NCBI RefSeq assembly: GCF_000264905.1 | Contig: NW_006763136.1 | Coordinates: 1,628,852-1,692,851, forward strand | DNA: 64,000 nucleotides | Source of the DNA: Stereum hirsutum FP-91666 SS1 | Lineage: Eukaryota; Basidiomycota; Agaricomycetes; Russulales; Stereaceae | Direction: 5' to 3' | Part shown: positions 35,071 to 45,436 of the stretch, piece by piece | Position numbering within the stretch: position 1 is the first letter of the stretch | How the letters are laid out: each line of letters starts with the position of its first letter | Notes under the pieces: generated by a model | What the model was told of the DNA's origin: nothing | The model's database searches: none | The model's input: only the letters and a program-made list of their open reading frames with translations | Position numbers and translations under genes: made by a program

Positions 35071-36263
35071 ATGTCCGACCTCACCTCTGCTCTTCAACGA
35101 CTCGCCAACTACCGCTCGCACAATACACGTGCATCGAAGGATGTATTCGAAAGCGGAGTCGTAGTACTGAAGCAAAACGCTATCAACAAATTAGGGGACG
35201 ATAGTACGTAGTTCAACATATCCTCTCACTACGCGTCATTCATGTTCAAGCCATTCGAGTTTAGGCTGGTCTTTTTTGGAACAATTGGCTCTTGCTGCCA
35301 TCGATGTCGGCAGGTACGACGTTGCAGATGTACGCGTCATATGTTTTGTTCATCAGTCAGAGTACTGACGGATGAGTGAATTACAGGAGTGTCTGAAGCG
35401 ACTAGCAGAGAAGTTCCCTGCTTCGCCACGAGTAGACTGCTTGCAAGGGATATTCCTCGAGGGTACCCAGTCACCTCAACTTGCGTTAAAGTACTATGGT
35501 AAGCTCCTGGAAACTGACCCAGCCAATGCTGTGAGTCCTTCATGCACATTTACCCTCGTACGTGGCAGCTCAATAGTCTCATATGTAAGGCAGCATGGAA
35601 GCGTCGGATATCTGTCCTCAGACGGCTGGGTCAGATAGAGACCGCCGTGACAGAGCTGACACAATTCTTGGACACGTTCTATAACGACGTCGAGGGATGG
35701 CTTGAGTTGGCAGACATATACACCTCGTGTAACCAGTGCGTCTGTTCGTTCAGTTCTTGCTATCAGACAAGCTCAATGTGGCGTGGCGTTCATTAGATAT
35801 ACTCTGGCCCTGCAGGCCCTATCGCATGTCCTCATTCTGTCACCACAAAACCCATTCTATGTCCTCCAAGCAGCCGAGACTGCGTACACACTGGAAGACA
35901 TACCGCTAGCAATCAAGTGGTTCCTTCTGGTCGTCGACATGACCACTGATGAAGATGCTCAAAAGACAAAACCGACGGGAATAATCGTTCGAGCATGGTA
36001 CGGGATTGCACTGGTACGTTTGTTCTCCGTTCAAAGTTCTGGTCAACTTTCTCACCGCATTCGTCTCTGTTCAGTGTTCTCGAAGGCTCAAGAGCCCGTC
36101 AGGAGCTCATTCACAATCTAATACAAGCGTACCTAAAGACATGCTAGCCATTGTAGCACTCGCGAGGGATGTTCTTCTGGATGCGTACGAGAAACGCAAG
36201 GGAACGACGCCGCAAGGGACTACAGAGGTGTTGAAGTGGTTGGAGGATTTCAGGTTCGATTGA
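35071..36263 (+). CDS. EMC2: ER membrane protein complex subunit 2 (EMC2), TPR protein
   Basis: Cytosolic scaffold subunit of the EMC, which inserts tail-anchored and multipass proteins into the ER. Start MSDLTSALQRLANYRSHNTR. Exons give ALAAIDVGRYDVADECLKRL, then LQGIFLEGTQSPQLALKYYG, then AAWKRRISVLRRLGQIETAV followed by ELTQFLDTFYNDVEGWLELA. Later exons read YTLALQALSHVLILSPQNPF and TAYTLEDIPLAIKWFLLVVD, typical TPR helices of this protein. It ends EVLKWLEDFRFD. FOL1 is divergent; 130 bp separate the two starts. Confidence 0.9.
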
Positions 36264-36872
36264 GATGGACGAACGGACTGCTTAAGTTATGTACCTTCTC
36301 TTTCTGCTTTGTCTTCCGGATATGGTTTGCATATGGATATCACATTTGTGCTGGTGTCATGGATAATGAAACCGCCGAGCTTCTGCCACACTCGACAGGC
36401 AACTTAGTAGTGCCAATCGATGGAACTCGGGCCAAATTGTTTGGTCAGAATGTCTTCTTATTTGTTGACTATATACGTTTGACACGCTGACGAAACGTTA
36501 CTATTGTCCTAGTAGCATGTGGTGCTTCTGTCCCTCGAGGGTCACTCGTGGAGAATCACAATAAAGCAAAAGATACGGTTCTGCCGTCTGATTCCCACAA
36601 GTCCATCACTATCATGTTGTGCGTACAGGTCTTCCTTTAAGTAATAAGCTCCTTCCTTTCGCGTCCACCTTTGTTCACCCGAAAAGAACATCACGTCTCG
36701 TACATACACATCCCTTTCAGTCCTTTGTCCTCGGCCGCAATCACACGGTCGCCACATCAACGGGGACGCCCAAATCTTTCGCGAAGGTTCTCTGCGAAAC
36801 GCGCGTACGGTCATTGTGGCCAAGAAGGGAAAGTGTCGCCCTTACGATTTGAGCGTCCGACATCCTTCGTGC

Positions 36873-36880
36873 TATATAAA
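36873..36880 (+). promoter_or_regulatory. Orphan TATA box with downstream CT-rich tract
   Basis: TATATAAA followed within about 200 bp by a long pyrimidine-rich leader (36905-37060, e.g. CCCTCCCCTCCCTCCCTCC). TATA plus CT-rich leader is the pattern of strongly expressed fungal genes, but no recognisable coding region follows. Confidence 0.4.
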
Positions 36881-37667
36881 GGCGATCGATTTCCTAGGGG
36901 AGCTCCTTACGCCAAACCCCTTCTCCCTCCCACCCTCTGCCCAATTCGTTCTCGTAGGCCCGGGCAGCTACCCTACCTCTTCTACACTTCTCCATTCTCT
37001 GTACATATTAATTCATCCGCCGCCCCTCCCCTCCCTCCCTCCTCTTCTCCTTTCTTGTAAAAGATAAATTAAAATCCTTTTTTGGACTACGAGCGAAGTG
37101 AGCGCTTCCGTCTTTGTTTCATCCATAAACAGGCCGCTGACGACCAGATTTATCACTCATTTGTAGCGGAAACTTGCCATCTCAGTATGTGCTGAGTCCA
37201 CAAACACCCTGTTATGTGTCTGGCTGGCTTGTTTCCATTCAGCTTTGTGTTCTCCCTGCGTAAGTGTATCTTGCTACACCACTGCATACGTCGATGCTTA
37301 CGTCGACGTGCGCCTCTCGTTGTTTACAGAAATCAATTACCCCAAGTTCATCCCAGCCTCGGCATCTTGCTGACACCGTCTGTCAATCGCAGATCTTTGC
37401 GCTTGGTGGTAGTCCAGTCCGTTCACCGGATTCAACACAAGTGTACTACTCCAACCTCACCCAGAAACGGACCGTCATGCCCATGATGTCGCAGCGCTCC
37501 CCTAGCTGTTCTCCGTTCCCAAAGAACAGAACAGAACCTGCGTCCAATTCCCTCTGTAAGCTCTTAGTTCAAGCTCACGCTACGCCACCGTCTTTTCTTG
37601 CTGCATGCTGACTGGTTCCAACCCGATTCATTATTCAGCTCTTTCCTGCAGGGGATTGCGATGTAGT

Positions 37668-37700
37668 CACCCTCACCCTCACCCTCACTCTCACTCTCCC
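37668..37700. repeat. Short CCCTCA/CTCTCA tandem repeat
   Basis: About five imperfect hexamer units in a pyrimidine-rich stretch. Not the telomere repeat CCCTAA. Confidence 0.7.
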
Positions 37701-38778
37701 CCTCCCCTTCTCCTTATCTCCACTTCCGCCACAACCTCCTCACTCCTCACGTCCGCCGATCATCGCCAGCTACAGACTGCACGCTCCCCCACGTTCGCGA
37801 TGCACCTTGTCACTTCACCCCCACCTTCGACCGCGATCCTTGGTTCAGAGTGGGGGAGGGTCCGTCGCACTGATATGTTTTCTTGTTTGATGCCATTATG
37901 CACGTATGTTTTATGTTCTTGACCATGAGTGATTGTCCTCCCAAACGGTGACGAGGCCGACATGGACAGATTCGGCCTTGGACTAGCGGTTGGCCATGCG
38001 TGAGGTTATTGTTTCCTCTCTTAAGTAGTTCTGCGGACAATAGTCAGGCATGAGCACGAATCATTCGACGAACTCAGACTGGTCGATAGTCTATGCTATG
38101 GGAAGAACTAGCAACAGCCCACTGCCAAATCATGCAGAAGGGTATACGCCACACAATTGCAGCTGATCAAAACGCGAAGTGATACTGTACATGCGGAATC
38201 GAGGTATAGTACTAGAGTATAACTCAGACTGAACGTGTGTATGTATGAGGTATGTGTATATCGGGAGAAGTAAAAAAAATGAACCAGGATTCTATCCGTT
38301 CTCTTCTCAATCGATGAGGTAGAGGCGGCTGCGGCCGTGGCCGGTGAAAGGGAAGCCTAATCAGGTGGCGCGAGAGGTCGGGGCGACAGAAGATGAACGG
38401 GGATCGTAGCTGGCTGAATGAGCGACGAGAAGAGAAGATCGAAGTGCAGAGGAGGAGGACGGGGAATGGCGCTGTGACAGGGAGGAAGACGACATATCGA
38501 AATGGGGGAAAGTGACGAGGAAGAGTTGAAGGTGCGATTAATCCAAGAAAGAGGCTATAAACAATAAACCGTCCATGAAAGATGCAACCCGTACATACGA
38601 ACGACCAGCCAAAACGACCATGCATAGGGCGAAGTCTCGGATACGCGGGCACTAACTGGCGTCTTGGTGGCGATACTGCAGTTTGCCAAAAACTGCAGTT
38701 CTATCCGATGACAAGATAAAAGTGAAGAAAAAAAGGCGAGGAGAAAGCGAGAAAGCTCAACCAAGAAACGAACCCGCC

Positions 38779-39865
38779 TCACGAGAATAGAACGGGCAGA
38801 ATTGCCACAACACCTGCCCAAGCCCAACTCCATCTTGACCCTCCGCCGACCACTGCAACCACCCCATCCGAGCTCGCAGCCGTCGTCGACGACGCAGCGC
38901 TTGAAGAGCTCGTCTTGCTTCCTCCGCTGGATGATGTCGTGTGACTTGATGACGACGAGGAAGCGCCCGTTCCGGTTGATTTGGCACTCGATGTTGACGG
39001 TGTGAACGAAGATGCGGGATTAGTAGAGACGGAGAGTGAGGCGGTATTGGAGAGTGTGATTGTGGATATTTCTGCTGGAGATGTCGCGGATGAGAGGGTG
39101 GTAGGGATGGGGAGGGTGGATGTCAAGGAGGCGACCGGAGAGGAGAAGGAGCCGGACATTCCGTCAAGACTGATGCACAGTAACCGAGCAAGGCGATTCC
39201 CATCAGTAAGTGGTGGCTATCCAGCAGTCGTAGAATATACGCACGCGAATGCCGGGGTGAACGATTGATAAGCTCCAGAGTTGTTGGTGAAGGATGTGGA
39301 AGTGAACGCCACATAGCTAAGAGATTCCGTTCATGTCAGATACTTTGCGTGAATGAAGTGTTGTTAGAACTCACTATGAACTGGAATCTGGCCCGGCTTC
39401 TGCATTGGGCTATAAAGCGCAGTCCGTAAGCAGCGAGCGTGAACCACCAAAATTTCTACTCACAGTGAAGGTTAGAGAATGCACAGAGCTGACATCCACG
39501 GCCTCAATCGACTGAACAAGTTGCTACAACACGGAATGATCATTAGTGTTCCCGCGACGGCTAAAGTAAGCTGGAAACTCACAAGCTCCCCGTAGTACAG
39601 CCCTACGGTGCAAATCCCGACTGTGCTAAGCAGAGGTTGTGTACCGTCGTCTAGCCATTCGATGGTACATGACTGGCCTGCATGGCAAGTTGTACCGACG
39701 TTCGGGCTGGTGACCTATGTGGACCATAGACCACGGAATGAGTGGGGATAAAAATATAAGATGACAAAGGGTGAAACCAAGAATACCCACATATAAAGCC
39801 GCAAAGCACAGGGGGATATAAATGTTGAGGGCGAAAAGCGCCAAGACGGATCGTGAGGGGGACAT
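38779..39865 (-). CDS. Kre9/KNH-like Ser/Thr-rich GPI-anchored cell-wall protein 1
   Basis: Start MSPSRSVLALFALNIYIPLC with signal peptide ending FAALY. Exon 2 reads VTSPNVGTTCHAGQSCTIEW and LDDGTQPLLSTVGICTVGLY, the Kre9/KNH (PF10342-type) pattern of SP....G..C.I.W.DDG. Exons QLVQSIEAVDVSSVHSLTFT, then PNAEAGPDSSSYYVAFTSTS, then FTNNSGAYQSFTPAFA complete the beta domain. The last exon ALDGMSGSFSSPVASL leads to a long Ser/Thr-rich stalk and a hydrophobic C-terminus WSWAWAGVVAILPVLFS, typical of a GPI signal. The protein is expected in the cell wall or on the plasma membrane. It is divergent from a second KNH-like gene at 40571. Five introns, all GT-AG. Confidence 0.85.
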
Positions 39866-40570
39866 GGGCAATAGAGTGGAGACCAAAGTAGCCGTCTATT
39901 AGAGTACAGCTGCAAAAGAGTGTGGTTGATATGAGGATGAAGATCAAATGTGTGAGATGGGGAGATGCGAGCGCTGGCAATGCATTCACAAGTGATGAGA
40001 AGGACTCCGTCGACAGAAACGTCAACTTACTCTATCGCAGTTCCGTCCAAAACGGGCTGCAATCCGTTGCCAAAACAAGCATCGCCACGTGTTCCGTCGC
40101 GTACGGGCGAAGTCAAGGCACGGTCGTCGAGTTGCTTACTCGCCAAGTCCTCCTCTCGTTCGGGTTGGAATATTTTTGCGATTTTTTTGTGCGGCCAACT
40201 TACCTTTAAAAATGAGAGCTGATTGCGACGAGTACAGGGAAGAGAGCCCTACATCCGAACGCATGGGTCGCCGGACTCGATAGGATGAGAAATTAGCGCA
40301 AATGATGCAAAATATAGCGGCCAAGAGGCGGGATATTGTCAGGAACGGCCGGATGGAATATCCTCCGCAGTACCGATTTTGGGTAGCAGCGAATATAAAA
40401 CCGTGAGCGCAGGCGCGGTATCCCCCTTCGCCCTTAGTTTCGCTCTACATCGCAGAAAACACTCTCGTCGCGGCTTTCGTCGTCCACACTCTCTTTATCC
40501 ACTCTCGCTCTTTTGCACACCCCCGAACCCTCCTAAACCCACCTTTCTTCTTTTTCGTAAATCTTTCGCC
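39866..40570. promoter_or_regulatory. Divergent promoter of the two KNH-like genes
   Basis: 0.7 kb between the two divergent starts. A plus-strand TATA box TATAAAA lies at 40394-40400, 171 bp before the ATG at 40571. The stretch just before that ATG is C/T-rich. Short ORFs inside are not supported. Confidence 0.5.
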
Positions 40571-41585
40571 ATGTTCGGATACGCTACTGCCCTCATTCTC
40601 GCCGCCGCCGCCCCTTCGGCCCTTGCGACTGTCTACGTGAGCCCCCCCAATTCGCTTCACTCCACTCTTCGTTTGTGCTGATCAATGGACTGCCACAATC
40701 TCTATCACACACGTCTCATTCTTGGACACCAACTCTCTGTCCCTGCTGTTTGCCATCGATCTCGCCGCAGGTCACCGCACCCGTCGCCTCCACCTCCTGG
40801 GCTGCTGGCTCCAGCGTCACCCTCACCTGGCAGGAAGACGGCACTACCCCCAGCCTCGGTGACTTTGGTCCCGCTTCCATCGGTATCTACGTCGGAAACG
40901 TCAACGAGCAGGTTCGAGCTTTTCCCTCGCTTTCCACGTACCTAGTCAATTCTCATCATTTCAATACTACAGACTCTCCTTCAAACCATTTCGGACAGCC
41001 TTGATGTTAGCAACGCTACCTCCATTGACTTCACTCCTGATGCCTCCATCGGTGCGGACAGCGACGCATAGTACGTTTCCTTCGCCCGTTCCATCGAATA
41101 TCCTATTCACAGGACCTGTTCAGCTTCATTCGCTTCCAGTCAATCAGCGCTATGGACGACACCTCTGCCTACCATGTCCAGGCTTTCTCATCCAAGTTCA
41201 CGTACGTTTCACTTGCCCTTGTTCCTCTCAAAGGTCCCATCAGCTGATTCATCACCAAATCTACCCATCTTTCTGCCCTCCCATCTCGTTTTGATCCAAA
41301 TCCCATCACTCAAAAATATACAGCATGACCGGCATGACTGGTACCTTCAACGCGACCGTCCTCGCTGAGATGAGCAGCACCGCCTCTGGCTCTGCCAGCT
41401 CCACCGCCTCATCCGCGTCCGCCTCCTCTACAAAGGCTGCCTCCACGACCAAGGCCTCGACGGCCAGCACCGCAACTGCGTCCGCCTCGAGCGACTCTAC
41501 CAGCGGTGCGGAGAGCAGGACCATCGTCAACGGCGTTGTCGGCTTGGCCGGCCTCGCTGCTGCTGGTGTCGCTTACTTCCTTTAG
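40571..41585 (+). CDS. Kre9/KNH-like Ser/Thr-rich GPI-anchored cell-wall protein 2
   Basis: Start MFGYATALILAAAAPSALAT (signal peptide). Exon 2: VTAPVASTSWAAGSSVTLTW and QEDGTTPSLGDFGPASIGIY, the KNH pattern of APV....G..V..W..DG. Then TLLQTISDSLDVSNATSIDF, then FTPDASIGADSDAYFIRFQS, then AMDDTSAYHVQAFSSKFTMT. The last exon gives GMTGTFNATVLAEMSS, an Ala/Ser/Thr-rich stalk and a hydrophobic end VVGLAGLAAAGVAYFL, the GPI signal. The C-terminal stalk is about 60 residues. Same domain plan as the divergent gene at 38779 but with little sequence identity, so duplication is old or independent. Confidence 0.87.
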
Positions 41586-43278
41586 AGAGTTGAATCGTCG
41601 TTTTCTTTTCTTTTGCTGAGGGTGACAGGATGACTTCTGCGCGATCCGAGACCGCACCAGACTTCCGAGCATTTGATATCCATTTTCGTGTTTGATTGCT
41701 TCCATCTTTATTCCATTCTGCATTCTTCTCTGGATCTTTTTGTTGTATGGTGTTGTGTTTTGACTGATACCACACTACTGATTGATTCGAATCCGATTCC
41801 CCATGCATCGCCTTCGTGCGTGCAAACCACTACCTACATCGCTATGCCCAGAGTCCTCTACCTTTTGACTTCTGACTATCATCCGACCAGTCCTCACTAT
41901 CCCTCACGAACTTACACGCATACGGTATACACCGACGACGACCAGCGACGCGTATACCACTGCTACAGGCTTGCAGGTCGTCGCGCCCCTTTGCGTTGCG
42001 TGTGATGAGAACTTCATCTTACACTCGTTCATAGCCATGTAGATGTGCTTGTGATGTTTCTGTGTTGCCTTTTCCTTTTCTTCATTCGGGTGATATAATA
42101 TTGGATCTAATTCTTTTTTTGGTTCTACGGCCATTGTTGATCCTGAGCATGACGCCACAGCAACCGGTAGGTGGTGTAAATGCAACAGTGTGCAGACGAC
42201 TCACCGGTTCCAATCCTTATGGCCATCGAGTGTCAACACAGGGTGGCGCGAGTGGCGTGGCGTCTCCGAATCAAGTTCCGCCTTTGTCCGTGTTGCAATA
42301 AGCGCTCGGACGCACCCGTGTCGCTTCGGAGACGTTCATGGAAGTTGATTTTCACGGTGATCATAGCAAAACTACTAAACATCTTGTTTGTTTATTCACA
42401 AGCCTTTCATAGGTTCATGTCTCGCCACGACGACTGTTTACTATTGAATCTACCGGAGCAGACCTGCGAGTCTCGGAGTTTCCGGAGTTCTTAGCCGACT
42501 TGCTGTGGCACAGTGGACCATCGTCTGGAGGCTCCGGGGGTCTTTCAGCTCTGCTGGCGCCGAGCAACAGAAGAGTGAGATTCGCAGTACGTCTATCCGC
42601 TCCGAATCATTCAGGCCTCAGCGTAAAACGCCAAGTCACCCTACCTCGACATCATTCTAATGTACATTTTTCAGAGTGCTCGGGGCATGTAGTAAGTGAT
42701 TCGACGGGTGCAAAGGTCCAGAACCATTGAAGTCTGAAGATACATCTGTCGACTTCTCAAGCATCATGCCCCTCCAGCCCAATTGGAACGCGTTGCGTTC
42801 ATGATCGTGACGACACCAGCGTTATCACACCGGATTTAATGTGGATGTCTCGAGTTCAGTCTTCCTCGGAGCAGTCTCCTGTAAGCAAAATAGCCAGGAG
42901 TCTCTATCTTCAGTTGGGCTGGTGCGATGATCAATCTTTATTTTAGTTGACCTCCGGTCTTTTTCATTACCAATGTCAGTGTTGTGGATGTGCATCAAGA
43001 AGTATTCACTAATACTTACTGTGAACAGAACGGATGAGCAGTGGGTGAACAGGGGCTGCTACTCCGTCGGTCTTCTGAGGTTGCGGCGGGATGCGGTTGT
43101 TCCTCGAGGTTATGACCCACACCAGCTAGAGCTATCCACACTCTATCAGCGAGTTCACAGCGTGTCTTCCCTCAGTAGGGATGTTTGTCAGGGTATATAT
43201 ACCGTGATCATCGTGGTTCTCATCTTCACTTCTCCCATCATCTTCCTTTGCTTGCTCCCACTTTCTACTACAGTCTTC
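41586..43278. other. Intergenic region, no gene seen
   Basis: 1.7 kb. Short ORFs only (longest about 110 codons, with no domains). A near-palindrome GTGTGATGAG...CTTACAC lies at about 42001-42025. The open frame at 42973-43314 overlaps the first codons of the next gene in the same frame but adds no conserved sequence. Confidence 0.45.
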
Positions 43279-45031
43279 ATGGCTAATCGTCGCGTTCCGT
43301 ACGGTAAGCTATGATTCCCTTTGATTCGTACCTATACGGAGACCTGATATATGGCTGGCTGAACGACGTCTATGCAATTTCACAGTTCGTGTGGGAAATT
43401 CGGGTCTCAAAGGTAAGTTTTCTTAGTTTACTGGGAGCTTCCGTGAGCATACTGATGCGAATACTTTTTGAATCAGTTTCTAAGCTCGTCTTGGGCTGTA
43501 TGAGCTATGGTTCTCCTGAGTGGTCTCCATGGGTCCTTGAAGAGGAAGAGGCCATCAAGCACATCAAGGCTGCGTACGCAATACAGCCATGTCATTTACA
43601 AGTGTCCAGTTTTCTGAATATACTCACTGTGTTTAGCTATGACGCAGGAATCCAATCTTTCGATACATCGAACGTAATTCACGATTTATTCCTGAATATA
43701 TAAATTCAAGCGCTAATCGATATCTTCTTCGGTATGTATGTAGGTTTACTCCAATGGACTGAGTGAAGTCATCCTCGGAAAGGCAATCAAGCAATTGAAT
43801 CTTCCGCGAGAAGAAATAGTGGTCATGACAAAGGTGCTCATTTTCGACTGATTCTTGAAATCAACTGAGCTGATCATACATACTCGTCGCCGTTTCCAGC
43901 TTTGTGCTGTCGTCGGTCGCACCCCCAGCACGCCAGTCCAACGCCGTGCCCCAGCACAATTGGACGCCGACGGCTACGTCAATCAGTATGGCCTGAGCAG
44001 AAAGAATATATTCGCTTCCGTCAAGGCCAGTTTGGAGCGCCTCCAGCTGGATTACATCGACTTGTACTGGTGCCATCGCTTCGATTATAATACGCCTATC
44101 GAGGAGACGATGCAGGCACTGCATGATATCGTGAAGGCAGGCTATGTTCGCTATATCGGCATGAGCTCTTGCTATGCCTACCAGTGTGGGTTTTTCCCTA
44201 TCTGTCAAGCGGAAGGCGTTGGACTGACAACTCGACTCATACTTAGTCCATGCCATGCAGAGTGCGCAAATAAGTTGCTTCTCGTGATGCGACTTTACTG
44301 ACATGCGAGTACCTAGACTACGCGATCACACACAACCTCACGCCCTTCATTGCGATGCAGAACCATTACAACGTTGTTTACCGTGAAGAAGAGCGGGAAA
44401 TGATGCCCACTCTCAAGGTAAGAAATTCATGTCATGTCATGCCATGACTGACTGACCGATTGACTGACCCGTCACGCCAACAGCATTTCGGCGTCGGCTC
44501 CATCCCCTGGAGTCCTCTTGCTCGCGGCGCAGTCACACGTCCCATCGATGCAGAGAAGACAGCCAGGGCCACCGGTGACCAGCTCTTGAAGCCTGATGCA
44601 TATCTTGCAGATGGTACTGGCGGAAAAGACATCGTTCGCAGGTGTGTATTCATCTGCCTTGTACGTTCTTTAAACAGAAAGTCTGACGAATCAAGCAGAG
44701 TGGAGGAACTGGCGAAGAAGCATGGTGCAACGATGCCACAAGTGGCTTTGGCTTGGACTATGGCGAAAGATGGTCCGTCTCTATTTTTGTTTAACTAGGA
44801 ACTGTGCTGACGTCTTGTGTGGATAAAATAGTTGTCTCTGCGCCCATCATTGGCACGACCTCACTCGAGAAGCTGGAGGACCTGCTGGGTATGTATACTG
44901 TTCGGCTGCAAAACTTACATTGATATTCATCCCATTATTTCTCAGGTGCATTCGATGTCAAACTCTCTGAAGAAGACATAAAGTACCTTGAGGAGCCTTA
45001 CACACCTCTCCGTATCATTGGCCACATCTAA
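43279..45031 (+). CDS. Aldo-keto reductase (aryl-alcohol dehydrogenase-like)
   Basis: NADPH-dependent oxidoreductase of the larger fungal AKR group; substrate unknown. Assembled exons: MANRRVPY, then VRVGNSGLKVSK, then LVLGCMSYGSPEWSPWVLEE and AIKHIKAAYDAGIQSFDTSN (catalytic Asp), then VYSNGLSEVILGKAIKQLNL (catalytic Tyr in SNG). LPREEIVVMTK carries the Lys; LERLQLDYIDLYWCHRFDYN the His region. Then VRYIGMSSCYAYQ, FIAMQNHYNVVYREEEREMM, SIPWSPLARGAVTRP and the NADP-binding end APIIGTTSLEKLEDLLG. It ends RIIGHI. Nine or more introns, several only about 50 nt. All tetrad residues appear present. Confidence 0.87.
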
Positions 45032-45256
45032 GTCCAAACTCAAAGCACAATGAATCTCGGGCGAAATCATGGTGGTAGAGATGTGTGACTGCCAAGTTTA
45101 CCGTAGAAGTTTACTGTCATGAAACCGTTCATTGTCGCAATCGTATGATCCGTAATCCTGTATATCTTGCTCAAGGGTTGTAATGGTCGGTCTGTGTTTA
45201 CGCGACATCATGGACTCGAGTTTCCGACAACCGGCCGGCCACAACAGATCTGCGCG

Positions 45257-45275
45257 ACGCGTCTCGGTCACGTGA
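45257..45275. promoter_or_regulatory. MCB-like ACGCGT and TCACGTGA palindrome upstream of CDC20
   Basis: ACGCGT at 45257-45262 matches the MluI cell-cycle box bound by MBF; TCACGTGA at 45268-45275 is a perfect E-box palindrome of the Cbf1/USF type. They sit about 165-180 bp before the CDC20 start. Motif match only; either may be chance. Confidence 0.35.
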
Positions 45276-45436
45276 CGTGTGCAAGTTCAAAGCACGTTGG
45301 ATCGGCGCGTTCTTCAGCTCGTTTACCGCACGCGACATCTGTCCTCCCTCCTCTCCGACTCCCCTCTAGCGCGTCTCCTCATTTCTCTGGTACTAGAGTA
45401 TCTAAGACCCCGAAAACACACTCTAAAGGAACACTC

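Larger units (their letters stand above)
36264..38778. other. Long intergenic region without a supported gene
   Basis: 2.5 kb. Open frames up to about 140 codons occur on both strands but have no domains, no consistent splice pairing and skewed Pro/Ser or Leu composition. Features seen: a strong TATA box with CT-rich tract (36873-37060) and a short CCCTCA tandem repeat (37668-37700). A non-coding or very small gene remains possible. Confidence 0.5.

Noticed and set aside
37668..37700. CCCTCA repeats, considered as interstitial telomere.
   Set aside because: Unit differs from fungal CCCTAA/TTAGGG and the tract is short and imperfect.
38224..38652. 142-codon minus-strand ORF in the long intergenic region.
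   Set aside because: Pro/Arg/Phe-rich low-complexity reading, no homologous motif or splice context.
42000..42140. GTGATGA and CTGA as a possible C/D snoRNA downstream of the second KNH gene.
   Set aside because: Box spacing is too long and no rRNA complementarity next to the CTGA was recognised.
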